Shown here piece by piece: positions 33,615 to 42,544 of a stretch of 64,000 nucleotides of DNA. A program made the translations under genes and the position numbers. The notes below the pieces were generated by a model. The model worked only from the letters and a program-made list of their open reading frames with translations. It did no database searches and was not told the DNA's origin. This DNA is from an uncultured Gemmatimonadota bacterium (GTDB lineage Bacteria; Gemmatimonadota; Gemmatimonadetes; Gemmatimonadales; Gemmatimonadaceae), in the NCBI GenBank assembly GCA_902825965.1, contig CADEDA010000002.1:186001-250000 (forward strand). Reading direction: 5' to 3'. Position 1 is the first letter of the stretch; each line of letters begins with the position of its first letter.

Positions 33615-33894
33615 TCCGACACGGGGTGCCGTGACCGTCGCGGTTCGGCCAGAGTCAGACCGCTGCGGGTCCGGATTTGCATAGTACGGGGCGTTGGGCC
33701 GCGCGCCGGCTGGAAGGCGCTCTCCCTAGGCGGGTGTCGGCTGTTCGGCCCCCAGCGGCCGACGAGTCCAAGACGCCTGAAGTATCACTCTAACTCCTTG
33801 CATTTCAATATCTTGCGACGTTGCATCGCCGCGTACTGTGCGCAGATCTTCGCTGTCGCCTCCTGTGGCGGCGGTGCATCGCTGTGGGTCCATT

Positions 33895-35346
33895 GTGAGC
33901 GCTGACGTGCGTGGTCTGTCGGACCGGATCTTCGCCACGGACCGCTGGGGCTTCACTCCCCTGCTCTGGGTCGCGTTGGTGATCGGAGTCGCGTTGCGGG
34001 TGATCTCCTTGGACAGCTTCCCGCCGCCGATGCTCGACGAGGGTGGCTGGCCACTGTCGGTGCGCGAGTGGGCGACGGAAGGGCTGGTGACCTACGACTT
34101 CCACACCGCGCCCGGCTACCACGTGATCCTCGGGGCGATCTTCGAACTGGCCGAACCGACGCTGATCGTGGCGCGTCGGTTCTCGGCGCTGCTCAGCGTC
34201 GTGACGCTGGGCCTGTTCTGGTGGACTGCCCGGCGACTGGTGGATTCGCCGCGCACCGCCGCGTGGGCGACGGTGCTGTGGGCGACCTGTTTTCCCGCGA
34301 TCGACATCGGTCGGCGCGCGCTGATCGAACCGATCCAGATGTTGTGGCTCATCGGGCTGCTTGCGGCGCTCACAATGACCGGCGCGTGGGCGGGACCCGT
34401 GATCGCATTGCTCACCGCGGGCCTGCTGCTCACCAAGGCCAACGCGATCGCGCTGCTGCCGGTGTTCGCGGTGGCCGTCTGGTGGGACTCGCATCCCGCC
34501 GTCGCCGCGCGCACGAAGCAGAAGTGGGCAGGCCTCGGCGCGGGTCTGGCCGTGGCGGCGCTGGGATTCGTGCTGCTCTACCTGAGCGATCCCGGCGAGT
34601 TCGCGCGCGGATGGGGGCCGACGATGGAGAAGCCGTCGCTCGCCAGCGCGGCACCGCTGCTGCGGGCAGGACGGTTCGTCCTCGACCCCGTGCTGATCCT
34701 CGACGGCATCGACTTCCTCGCCACGCAGACGCCGTTCCTGCTCGTGCTCGGCAGCATCGGCGCGCTACGCGCGGTCCGCGAGCGCGAGCAGCTGGCGGCG
34801 GCAGGATGGTTGCTCGTCTTCCTCCCCTTCCTGCTGGTGCAGGTGCTGCAGTCGCCGCAGTACTTCTCCGTGCTTTATCCGGCGATGGCGCTCTGCGCCG
34901 CGACGCTGCTGACGTCCGCGTTGCGGTCGGAGCCACGCGTGTTGGCGTGGCCGACACTCGCGCTGGCGCTCACCGTGGGTGACGGCCTCGGCCGGTCGGC
35001 GGGTGCCATGCTCACCGTGCACCGCGTGGACGCCGCGTCGGTGGCTTGGCTGCGGGAGAACGTGCCGCGGGACGACCGTGTCATCGGCGCGCCGTTCCTG
35101 CTGATGCAGCTGGAGAGCACACCGAGTTCGCTCTTCCGCCTGGGCGACCTGCCGTGGGTGCCCACGCCAGCGCGCGTGGCGCAGGCGGGCGCGCAGTGGG
35201 TCGTGATCGACCGCGACGAATGGCGTCCGCGGCTCGAGGAGCGCGGATTCGACTCCACCGCGGTGGCCGACACGTTGCGCGACTGCTGCGCGCTGGTGCA
35301 CTCCGATGCCTACGTCTGGGTCTATCGCGTCCGGCCGACACCCTGA
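33895..35346 (+). CDS. GT39/ArnT-like membrane glycosyltransferase
   Basis: The roughly 483-aa polytopic membrane protein has a GT-C-type pattern: first helix from about residue 20, then an acidic pair in the first periplasmic loop (MLDEGGWPLS), followed by about 10 helices. This resembles PMT/ArnT-family enzymes that transfer sugars from polyprenyl phosphate carriers on the periplasmic side. The start is uncertain: an in-frame GTG at 33838 would add 19 residues, and neither has a clear ribosome-binding site. The 280 bp upstream of the chosen start contain an AT-rich island with the direct repeat TTGCAT, but I see no confident promoter. Confidence 0.75.
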   Translation: MSADVRGLSDRIFATDRWGFTPLLWVALVIGVALRVISLDSFPPPMLDEGGWPLSVREWATEGLVTYDFHTAPGYHVILGAIFELAEPTLIVARRFSALLSVVTLGLFWWTARRLVDSPRTAAWATVLWATCFPAIDIGRRALIEPIQMLWLIGLLAALTMTGAWAGPVIALLTAGLLLTKANAIALLPVFAVAVWWDSHPAVAARTKQKWAGLGAGLAVAALGFVLLYLSDPGEFARGWGPTMEKPSLASAAPLLRAGRFVLDPVLILDGIDFLATQTPFLLVLGSIGALRAVREREQLAAAGWLLVFLPFLLVQVLQSPQYFSVLYPAMALCAATLLTSALRSEPRVLAWPTLALALTVGDGLGRSAGAMLTVHRVDAASVAWLRENVPRDDRVIGAPFLLMQLESTPSSLFRLGDLPWVPTPARVAQAGAQWVVIDRDEWRPRLEERGFDSTAVADTLRDCCALVHSDAYVWVYRVRPTP

Positions 35347-35384
35347 CCCCGTCCCTTCCTCCATTGTCATCCAGCCCTTCCGCC

Positions 35385-36410
35385 ATGCAGGTCGCACCGT
35401 TCCGCGGTGACGCGTCCGAGTGGGACGCGTTCGTCAAGCGCCAGCCCGACTGGACGCATTTCCATCTCGCGGGTTGGCGCGACGTCATGCGCCGCGCGTT
35501 CGGGCACGAGTGCCCGTACCTCGAGGCGCGGGCCGCCGACGGCGCGCTGGCGGGTGTGTTGCCACTCGTGCGCGTGAAGTCCGCCCTCTTCGGCCACTAT
35601 CTCGTCTCGATGCCGTTCGTGAACTACGGCGGACCGCTCGGTGACGCCGAGGCCTGCCGGGCGCTGATCGCCCACGCCGACGCCATGGGACAGCGCGACG
35701 GCGTGAAGCTGTTGCAGCTGCGCGCGCGTCGCGAGTTGCCGACGGCGCTTCCGGCGGGACACCAGAAGATCACGGTCCTGATCGACATCCCGGAGGGCGG
35801 CGGTGCCGACGGGCTCTGGAAGCAGCTCTCGCACAAGATGCGCACCAAGATCCGCAAGCCGCAAAAGGAGGGTGTCGAGGTGCGGTTCGGCCCCGACCAG
35901 CTTGCGCCGTTCTACGATGTGCTCGCGCACAACATGCGCGACCTCGGCACGCCGGTGCAGTCGCGGAAGTTCTACGAGGTGATCGCCGAGACGTTCGGCG
36001 AGAGCGTCTGGTTCGCCTGTGCCTACCTCAATGGACAGGCGGTCTCCGGAGGTTGCGGGTTCGTGTGGCGGGACGAGATGGAGATCACCTGGTCGTCCTC
36101 GCTGCGCACCAGCACGTCGTTCCGTCCCGGGTACCTCCTGCACTGGTCGTTCCTCGAGCGCGCCGCCAACGAGGGGATGCGCATCGCCAACTTCGGCCGC
36201 AGCACGCCAGGCAGTGGCACGCACGAGTACAAGCAGCAGTGGGGCGGACGCGACGAGCAACTGTGGTGGTACTTCCGCTCCGCGACCGGCGAGGCCAGCA
36301 CGCCGTCGCCCGATGACGGCAAGTTCTCGTGGGGGCCGCGCCTCTGGCGGAAGCTCCCCGTCGGCGTCGCGACGAAACTCGGTCCGTGGATCGTGCGGTC
36401 CATCCCGTGA
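35385..36410 (+). CDS. FemAB-type (GNAT-fold) protein like those of XrtA/PEP-CTERM EPS loci
   Basis: The 341-aa cytoplasmic protein has the two-domain acetyltransferase-like fold of the FemAB/methicillin-resistance family: 'WTHFHLAGWRDVMRRAFGHE' near the N terminus and 'ANEGMRIANFGRSTPGSGTH' toward the C terminus. It resembles the FemAB proteins that accompany exosortase-linked EPS clusters. FemAB enzymes of Gram-positives use aminoacyl-tRNA for peptidoglycan bridges. The role of this subgroup in EPS loci is not established. The DegT aminotransferase gene overlaps it by 4 nt (GTGA), which suggests a joint step, perhaps amide-linked modification of an amino sugar. Confidence 0.8.
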   Translation: MQVAPFRGDASEWDAFVKRQPDWTHFHLAGWRDVMRRAFGHECPYLEARAADGALAGVLPLVRVKSALFGHYLVSMPFVNYGGPLGDAEACRALIAHADAMGQRDGVKLLQLRARRELPTALPAGHQKITVLIDIPEGGGADGLWKQLSHKMRTKIRKPQKEGVEVRFGPDQLAPFYDVLAHNMRDLGTPVQSRKFYEVIAETFGESVWFACAYLNGQAVSGGCGFVWRDEMEITWSSSLRTSTSFRPGYLLHWSFLERAANEGMRIANFGRSTPGSGTHEYKQQWGGRDEQLWWYFRSATGEASTPSPDDGKFSWGPRLWRKLPVGVATKLGPWIVRSIP

Positions 36411-37591
36411 TCGCACGGGTCCTCCCGCCGGCGCACTCGGCGCTGACCCTGGCGGCGATCGTGCGCGGCGTGGCGAGCTCGGTGACCGGCGACCCGGCGG
36501 GTGCGCTGCGCGCCCACCTGCGCGCACGCGCCGGGGTGGAGCAGGTGCTGCTCACCGACAGCGGGACCTCGGCGCTGCGGCTCGCGATCGCCACGGCGGT
36601 CGCCCGCGCGCCGGGCCGGCCGATCGCGATCCCCACGTGGGCCTGCTACGACGTGCTGTCCGCGGCGCTCGGTTCCGACGCCGCACTCGTGTTCTACGAC
36701 CTCGATCCCGAGACACTGGCACCGAGCACCGAGACGATCGCGCGGTTGGCCGCCGCGGCACCGGCGGCCGTGGTGCTCGTGCACGCCTTCGGTGTCCCCG
36801 TCGACGTCCCGGCGCTCCGTCGGCAGCTCCCGCCGGAGGTCCGGATCGTGGAGGACGCGGCGCAGGCATGGGGGACCACACTCGACGGACGTTCATCCAC
36901 CAGTGGCGGCGATGACGCGGTGGTCAGCTTCGGTCGCGGCAAGGGCATCACGGGGGGCAGCGGAGGTGCCTTGCTGCGCCGTTCCGCCGCACCCGCGTTC
37001 GCTGCGGAGGCCGAAGCCGCGTCGCTGGCGGACTCGGGAGCGCTCGGGCTGCGCGATGCGGTCGCGTCCGCGGCGCTCTGGCTGTTGACGCACCCGACGA
37101 TCTACGGCATCCCGGCATCGATCCCGGCCTTGAAGCTCGGGGAGACACACTTCAAGCACCCGCACCCTGCCGCCGCGATGACGCGCGTGGCCGCAGGGAT
37201 CGTCGCGGCGTCGATCACGGCGGCCGACCGCGCGGCCGCGATCCGCCGCGACCACGTGGCGGCCCTGCGGCAGTCGCTCGCGCGCCACGACGGCGTGCGC
37301 TTCATCCACACACGCGACGGCGCGCGGCCGGGATGGTTGCGCCTGCCGCTGCTGGCCCGCGACGCGGCGACCCGCGATGCCTTGCTCCGCCGCGGGAGGT
37401 CCCTCGGCCTTGCGGCGAGCTATCCGCGCCCGTTGCCGGCGCTCGCGCGCGAGCTCGGCGTGGTGGTGCGACTCCTGCATGGTGACGAGGGGGCGCAGGT
37501 GCTCTCGGAGCGTCTGTTCACCGCGCCCACCCATGGGTTGCTGACCACGCGGGACCTGGCCCGAATCACCGACGTCCTGTCGGCGGCCTGA
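36407..37591 (+). CDS. DegT/DnrJ/EryC1/StrS-family PLP aminotransferase
   Basis: These PLP enzymes usually aminate keto-sugar nucleotides to make amino sugars. The 394-aa product (GTG start) shows DSGTSALRLA (phosphate-binding region), VEDAAQAWG (Asp150 and Gln153 for the pyridine ring) and 'VVSFGRGKGITGGSGGALL' with the Schiff-base Lys179. It overlaps the FemAB-type gene by 4 nt. The usual SFHxxK motif is SFGRGK here, a mild deviation that is common in the divergent DegT-like proteins found beside FemAB genes. Substrate is unknown. Confidence 0.85.
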   Translation: MIARVLPPAHSALTLAAIVRGVASSVTGDPAGALRAHLRARAGVEQVLLTDSGTSALRLAIATAVARAPGRPIAIPTWACYDVLSAALGSDAALVFYDLDPETLAPSTETIARLAAAAPAAVVLVHAFGVPVDVPALRRQLPPEVRIVEDAAQAWGTTLDGRSSTSGGDDAVVSFGRGKGITGGSGGALLRRSAAPAFAAEAEAASLADSGALGLRDAVASAALWLLTHPTIYGIPASIPALKLGETHFKHPHPAAAMTRVAAGIVAASITAADRAAAIRRDHVAALRQSLARHDGVRFIHTRDGARPGWLRLPLLARDAATRDALLRRGRSLGLAASYPRPLPALARELGVVVRLLHGDEGAQVLSERLFTAPTHGLLTTRDLARITDVLSAA

Positions 37592-37607
37592 TCCCACCTC
37601 GACCGCT

Positions 37608-38525
37608 TCAACCTCCGTCCGCCTTCGACCTCCAGTGCGCCAACCCCGAGCCCCAGGCCACGAACGCATCGAGCGCGATCCCCGCCGGCACATTCAGGCG
37701 CGGCGCGCTCGCCCAGTCCGTGCGCGCCGTGACGTCGCGGCCGGCGAGGGTCCACGCACCCAGATAGCCGACCGCCCGCGTGGCGGCGGCGACGCGAGTG
37801 TCCCATCGCCCGTAGGGGTACGCCAGCCAGCGCGGACGGCTCCCGAGTTCCTGTTCGAGCGTTGTCGCGCACGTGCGGAGCTCTTGGTCGAGTTCGGCAT
37901 CGGTGAGGCGTGGCAGGGTGCGGTGCGTCACCGAGTGCGCCTCGAGCCGCACGGACTCCGAGCGCGAGGCGCGCAGCAGATCCCAGGTCGCCGGCCGACA
38001 CTGTGCGGCGACGGCATCGGGGACCGCCGGCACGCCGACGAGGATCGCCTCGGCGTCCCCGCGCAGGTCTTCGATGAATCGGGTCCGGCGCGCGGCGTCG
38101 GTGGCCGCGCCCGCCGCGGCGGGCAGGTCCCACCAGAACGGACGCGCGTCCCCGGGGTAGCCGGACGCCACGAACACCGTCGCGGGCAGGCCGAGTGCAC
38201 GCAGCACGGCGAGCCCGTGCGTCATCGCGCCGACGTACGCATCGTCGAAGGTGACCGCGGCCAGTCCGCGGACCGACCGCCCGCTCGAGACGCGGGCGTG
38301 CAACTCGTCGAGCGTGACGACCGTGAAGTGCGTCGCGAGCCAGGCCATCTGCGCCTGGAAGTCGCTGCGGGCGAGATGCAGTCCCTTGTCCTCCGCGACG
38401 ACCGCACCCTCCACGACGTTGTGGTAGCAGAGCACCAACGCGCCGGGCCGCAGCCGACGCCCGATGGTCGCCGGACCGGCGTAGCGGATGGCGCCGTAGA
38501 CGACGTCGCGCAGCAGGCTCATCAT
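37608..38525 (-). CDS. Polysaccharide deacetylase (NodB-type, carbohydrate esterase 4)
   Basis: The 305-aa protein shows the CE4 motifs: LVLCYHNV near the N terminus, TFDDAY (catalytic and metal-binding Asp pair) and HSVTHRTL (metal-binding His pair). The later motif WLAYPYGRWD follows. These enzymes remove N-acetyl groups from GlcNAc-containing polymers. No convincing signal peptide is seen, although the N terminus is mildly hydrophobic. It converges with the aminotransferase gene and diverges from a GT4 gene, and is a single-gene minus-strand unit. Confidence 0.87.
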   Translation of the reverse strand: MMSLLRDVVYGAIRYAGPATIGRRLRPGALVLCYHNVVEGAVVAEDKGLHLARSDFQAQMAWLATHFTVVTLDELHARVSSGRSVRGLAAVTFDDAYVGAMTHGLAVLRALGLPATVFVASGYPGDARPFWWDLPAAAGAATDAARRTRFIEDLRGDAEAILVGVPAVPDAVAAQCRPATWDLLRASRSESVRLEAHSVTHRTLPRLTDAELDQELRTCATTLEQELGSRPRWLAYPYGRWDTRVAAATRAVGYLGAWTLAGRDVTARTDWASAPRLNVPAGIALDAFVAWGSGLAHWRSKADGG

Positions 38526-38593
38526 CCGAAAATGCCATCTTCACCCGCCGAGTGCGAGCGGTCGTCGCGCGTTCGGCTCCTGACCGTGCCCTC

Positions 38594-39739
38594 ATGAGCA
38601 CCAGTCCGACCCGATCGCACCGACTCCGTGTCCTGCACATCGTGCCCGACATGGGGGTCGGCGGCTTGCCACGTGTCGTCGAAACCCTGTGCCGCACCAC
38701 CGACCCCGCCCGCTTCGAGGTCGGCGTGCTCACGCTGAACTTCGCCGGCGAGCTGGCCGAGGCGCTCGCCGCCGCCGGCTACGCGACGCACGACCTCCCG
38801 CGTCCGGGGAAAGGTCCCGACTACGGCGCGTCGCGGCGCGTCGCGGCATTGCTGCGGCGCGAGCGCGTGGACGTGGTGCACACCCACAATACGCAGGCGC
38901 TCATGCACGGCGGACTCGGGGCGCTCTTCGCCGGGGTCCGGACGCTCATCCACACGGACCATGCGCGCCCGTTCCCGGACGCCCTGAAGTACATGGTCAT
39001 CGAGCGGGTGCTGTCGACGCTGGCGTACAAGGTCGTCGGCGTGTCCGAGCACACCACGGACGCGCTGCACCGCTACGAGTGGATCCCGCGCGCCAAGCTC
39101 TGCACGATCCCCAACGGCATCGAGCCCGGCCTGTTCGACGGGTCCCGCTCCCGCGAGGAGGTACGTGCCGCCACGCGTGCGTCGCTCGGCATCGCCGCGG
39201 ATGCGGAGGTGCTGCTGATCGGGGCACGACTCGAGGAGCAGAAGGGCATCACGTACCTGCTGCAGGCCATGCCGACGATCCTGGCCGCGCGCCCCAAGGC
39301 GCGGCTCGTTATCGCCGGCACCGGCACGTTGCGCAGCGCGCTCGAGGCGGAGGCACAGGCGCTGGGGGTCAGCGGACAGGTGCAGTTCCTCGGGGTCCGG
39401 CTGGACATGCCCGCCCTGCTGGTGAGCGCCGACCTGTTCATGCTCCCGTCCAACTGGGAAGGGTTGCCGATGATCGTGCTCGAGGCGCTTGCGGCGCAGT
39501 GCCCGATCATCGCGACGGCGGTCGGCGGCGTGCCCAGTGCGGTGCGGGCGGGCGAGTCGGGGGTGCTGGTGCCGCCGCGCGATCCGGCGGCGCTCGCGCG
39601 TGCGGTCATCGCCCTGCTGCAGGACCCGCGGGAGCGCGCGCGCTTGGCGACGGGTGGGCGGGCCGTGTTCGATGCACACTTCAGTGCCGCGGCGATGGCG
39701 CGCCAGTACGAGGCCCTGTACACGCGGCAGGCACGATGA
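38594..39739 (+). CDS. Family 4 glycosyltransferase
   Basis: The 381-aa GT-B enzyme uses a nucleotide sugar to extend the lipid-linked EPS unit in the cytoplasm. The N-terminal domain starts with 'RVLHIVPDMGVGGLPRVVETL' (glycine-rich acceptor loop). The C-terminal donor domain has LLIGARLEEQKG and the E-x7-E-like block WEGLPMIVLEALAAQ. The following GT2 gene overlaps by 4 nt (ATGA). Sugar specificity cannot be read from sequence. Confidence 0.9.
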   Translation: MSTSPTRSHRLRVLHIVPDMGVGGLPRVVETLCRTTDPARFEVGVLTLNFAGELAEALAAAGYATHDLPRPGKGPDYGASRRVAALLRRERVDVVHTHNTQALMHGGLGALFAGVRTLIHTDHARPFPDALKYMVIERVLSTLAYKVVGVSEHTTDALHRYEWIPRAKLCTIPNGIEPGLFDGSRSREEVRAATRASLGIAADAEVLLIGARLEEQKGITYLLQAMPTILAARPKARLVIAGTGTLRSALEAEAQALGVSGQVQFLGVRLDMPALLVSADLFMLPSNWEGLPMIVLEALAAQCPIIATAVGGVPSAVRAGESGVLVPPRDPAALARAVIALLQDPRERARLATGGRAVFDAHFSAAAMARQYEALYTRQAR

Positions 39740-40683
39740 CGACGCCACCGCCGGGGGACCCGACGCTGAGTTTCGTCGTCCCCGCATTCAACGAAGCGGA
39801 GTACATCGGCAAGGTGGTGCGTGCCATCAAGGCTCACGTCCCGCCCGGCGAACGCTACGAGATCGTGGTGGTCGACAACGGGTCGACCGACGCGACGGCG
39901 TCACTCGCCGCCGCCGAGGGCGCGCGGGTGCTGCCGTCGAAGGCGCGCACGATCGCCGCCGTGCGCAACGAGGGCGTGCGTTCCACCCGGGGCAGCACCC
40001 TCGTGCTGCTCGATGGCGACTGCCTGCTCACGGACGAGTGGGCGGCGGAGTTCCCCGCCGTGGTGGCCGAGGTGCGGGCAACGCCGCTCGCACTCGCGGG
40101 GTCGCACCCAGTGCCGCCGGCGGACGAACACGTGTTCCTCTGGAAGCATTGGTTCATCCCGTTCTTCCAGCACGAGGACACGTCGCACATCGGATCGGCG
40201 CACATGATCTGCACCCGGGCGACGTTCGATCGCGTGAACGGGTTCGACGAGCGTCTGGTGACCGGCGAGGACTTCGACTTCTGCACGCGCGTGCGGGCGG
40301 CGGGCGGGCGGGTGTTGGTGAAGCTCCGCATGCGCGTTGAGCACCACGGCTTCCCGCGAACGCTGGGGCATTTCCTGCGTCGTGAGCGCTGGCACGGGCG
40401 CGGCGACGTGTCGTCCCTCGGCGCATTCCTGGGCTCGCGTGTCGCGGTGCTGAGCGCGGCCTTTGCCGTCGCGCTGACGGCCGCGGTGGTCCTCTCGCTC
40501 ACCGGGGCCTGGGCGTGGGCACTCGGGGCGGTGTCGGCGGCGTTGGCGATCAACCTCGCGGCCGCAGCGGCGCGATTCCGCCATGCCGGGCCCCGCGCGA
40601 TGTTGATCGCGACGGGGCTCTTCAGCGTCTACTTCCTCGGGCGGGCCCTCTCGGTCGTCGACGCCCTGCGCCGACGCCGCTAG
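39736..40683 (+). CDS. Family 2 glycosyltransferase with C-terminal membrane helices
   Basis: The 315-aa GT-A enzyme shows LSFVVPAFNEAEYIGKVV, VVVDNGSTDATASL, the metal-binding LLDGDCLL and the acceptor-side TGEDFDFCTRVR. Two to three hydrophobic segments after residue about 235 anchor it to the membrane. It is translationally coupled to the GT4 gene upstream and converges with the phosphatase-like gene, with only 9 nt between stop codons. Confidence 0.9.
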   Translation: MTTPPPGDPTLSFVVPAFNEAEYIGKVVRAIKAHVPPGERYEIVVVDNGSTDATASLAAAEGARVLPSKARTIAAVRNEGVRSTRGSTLVLLDGDCLLTDEWAAEFPAVVAEVRATPLALAGSHPVPPADEHVFLWKHWFIPFFQHEDTSHIGSAHMICTRATFDRVNGFDERLVTGEDFDFCTRVRAAGGRVLVKLRMRVEHHGFPRTLGHFLRRERWHGRGDVSSLGAFLGSRVAVLSAAFAVALTAAVVLSLTGAWAWALGAVSAALAINLAAAAARFRHAGPRAMLIATGLFSVYFLGRALSVVDALRRRR

Positions 40684-40692
40684 GGCCGCGGG

Positions 40693-42126
40693 TCAGAGCG
40701 GGCGCCCGGTCATCTCCGGCGGCGGCTGCACCCCGAACATCCGGAGCACGGTCGGCGCCACGCTGAGCAGCGGCACGCGCTGCGGGGTGGCCTGCGGCTT
40801 CACGCCGGGCTCGCGCACCCAGAGGATGCCGTCGGGATGGTGCATGCCGCTCTTGAGGCTCTCCACCTGGTAGAAGAGGCGGAAGAACGGGATCTGCTTG
40901 CCGAGGGCCGTGTGCTCCAGCACCGCGTCCGGCGGCAGCTGCTCCCAGATGCGGCAGCCGGTGTAGACCGACGGGCCGCTCTCGTGCATCACGTTCATCG
41001 CCGGCTTGCCGTTCACCTGCAGCGAGCGCAGGAGCCGGGCGCCCTCGATGGCGTTGGCCTCGGTGTCGAAGTGCACGTGGAACTCCTCCGACATCACGGG
41101 CGCCACCTGGTACTTCCCCGGGGCTCCCAGCCATTCCATCACGCGATCGAACACCCGGGCACGGTAGAACGTCTTGCCGCCGATGTCCTCGTAGATGAGG
41201 CAGGGCTGCTGGCCGAGCGCCGACGAGAGGATGAGCGTGGTATCGGTGCCCGCCATGTCGATCGCCTCGCCGACGATGCGATCCATCTCCTGGTACCCGA
41301 AGAGCACCGCGCCGCCGAACTCCTTCCGGTGGTCCTCGGTGGGCTTGACCTTGAACGGCTCCGGGTCCATGTCGCGCCAGTGCGCGTGCTGGAAGTGGGC
41401 GGTGCTGTTGATGAAGAACGTCGAGAACTGCGGCTTGAGCTCGCGGTAGTACGAACGGAACACGTCCCACTGCAGCTTGTCGAGGATGGTCGCACGACGC
41501 CACTTGGCCTGCTTGTTCACGCGCTCGAGCAGGAGCTGCTTCGCGATGGCGATCGCCGTGCGGAGCCGCAGGCCGTGCGTGACCATGAACTTCACGAAGG
41601 ACACGTAATCGCCCATCGACAGGGGCACGCGGTCGTTCGTGTACTCCTGCACGTTCTGGCGGACGAACCGGTAGAACGGCTGGAGCGACTCCGGGTACGG
41701 GCGCGCCTCGGCCGCCCAGGGATCCGGCAGCACGGCGCCGTTGATCGGCAGGTCCACCCGCTGGTTCATGCTGCCGCAGACCCAGACCGTCAGCCCCGCA
41801 TCGGAGAGGATGTCCCACAGGCACTTGTTCTCGAGCTTGTGCCCGTCCCCGAGGTGGAAGATGCCGTGCTGGTCGTAGGACAGGCCCGAATGGACCGTGA
41901 CCCACTGGATCCAGGGCTCGAGGTTCGGCGCGGCCTCCTCGGCGTCCGAGATGAACACCCGCGACTCATCCCGCAGCCGACGGAAGTTCGGAAGCTCGCC
42001 CTGGGCCATGAAGCCCTCGATCAGCTTCGGGCTGAGTTCGTTGAACTCGAGCAGGATGACCTTCTTGTCGCGCAGGACCTGCGTGGTCGCCTTGCGCGGC
42101 GCGTCGACTCGGACCGTGGTGGACAC
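40693..42126 (-). CDS. Alkaline-phosphatase-superfamily protein with degenerate metal sites
   Basis: The 477-aa protein has the order of blocks seen in type I phosphodiesterases of the alkaline phosphatase superfamily: VILLEFNELSPKL (normally a DG motif), 'PNLEPWIQWVTVHSG' (normally with the Thr/Ser nucleophile), HGIFHL, and 'TTLILSSALGQ' where active enzymes have a DHG motif. Several metal ligands are therefore missing, and hydrolase activity is doubtful. I chose the GTG preceded by GAGGGA. An ATG 22 codons upstream has no ribosome-binding site. It has no signal peptide. A transferase or structural role in EPS assembly is possible, but I do not know its function. Confidence 0.65.
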   Translation of the reverse strand: MSTTVRVDAPRKATTQVLRDKKVILLEFNELSPKLIEGFMAQGELPNFRRLRDESRVFISDAEEAAPNLEPWIQWVTVHSGLSYDQHGIFHLGDGHKLENKCLWDILSDAGLTVWVCGSMNQRVDLPINGAVLPDPWAAEARPYPESLQPFYRFVRQNVQEYTNDRVPLSMGDYVSFVKFMVTHGLRLRTAIAIAKQLLLERVNKQAKWRRATILDKLQWDVFRSYYRELKPQFSTFFINSTAHFQHAHWRDMDPEPFKVKPTEDHRKEFGGAVLFGYQEMDRIVGEAIDMAGTDTTLILSSALGQQPCLIYEDIGGKTFYRARVFDRVMEWLGAPGKYQVAPVMSEEFHVHFDTEANAIEGARLLRSLQVNGKPAMNVMHESGPSVYTGCRIWEQLPPDAVLEHTALGKQIPFFRLFYQVESLKSGMHHPDGILWVREPGVKPQATPQRVPLLSVAPTVLRMFGVQPPPEMTGRPL

Positions 42127-42544
42127 CGTGCTTCCCTCGGAGTGCAGGACTGGAACCTGGGGGGAGGTTGAACAACCTAGGAATAGTAGCAAGAACTACG
42201 CCGCCCATGGCGGCGCGGCCGGGTGCGGACCGCACATGTCGGCTCCGCCCGGACGACGACGCAACTGTGCCGTACATCACATGGATTCCGCTTGTACTGC
42301 GTCGCTTCCACGAGGCGGCTCCCCGACCCGCGGCGGCGGCGGCGTCCCGGGTGACATCGTTCCCGGGGCGGTCGTCTGTCTCTCAGTGCCGGAGTGCGCC
42401 GGGGCGACAGGTGTTACACGATTCCGGCACGATTCCTGATGGATGCGTGATTTACCGAACGCTATGTTGAGCGAGCGCGCGAACGGTCGACCAGACGCGA
42501 CGCGCACGACCATCGCGTTCGTCCCCTGTGCGTGAGGTTCCTCG
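42127..42544. other. Divergent intergenic region, 418 bp
   Basis: The region separates the phosphatase-like gene (minus) from the DUF11/jelly-roll lipoprotein gene (plus). I see no credible gene in it. It holds a short hairpin GCCGCC-CAT-GGCGGC (42200-42214). It also holds an imperfect sigma-54-like site, GGCACGATTCCTGA (42426-42439), whose -12 GC is GA. The 120 bp before the lipoprotein gene are less GC-rich than the surroundings, as expected of a promoter region, but no clear -35/-10 pair stands out. Confidence 0.5.

Noticed and set aside
42127-42192. N-terminal extension MLLFLGC of the phosphatase-like protein as a lipoprotein signal
   Set aside because: It is too short for a signal peptide, lacks a ribosome-binding site, and a better start with GAGGGA lies 22 codons downstream.
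42426-42439. Second sigma-54-like site upstream of the DUF11 lipoprotein gene
   Set aside because: The invariant GC of the -12 element is GA; too weak to annotate on its own.
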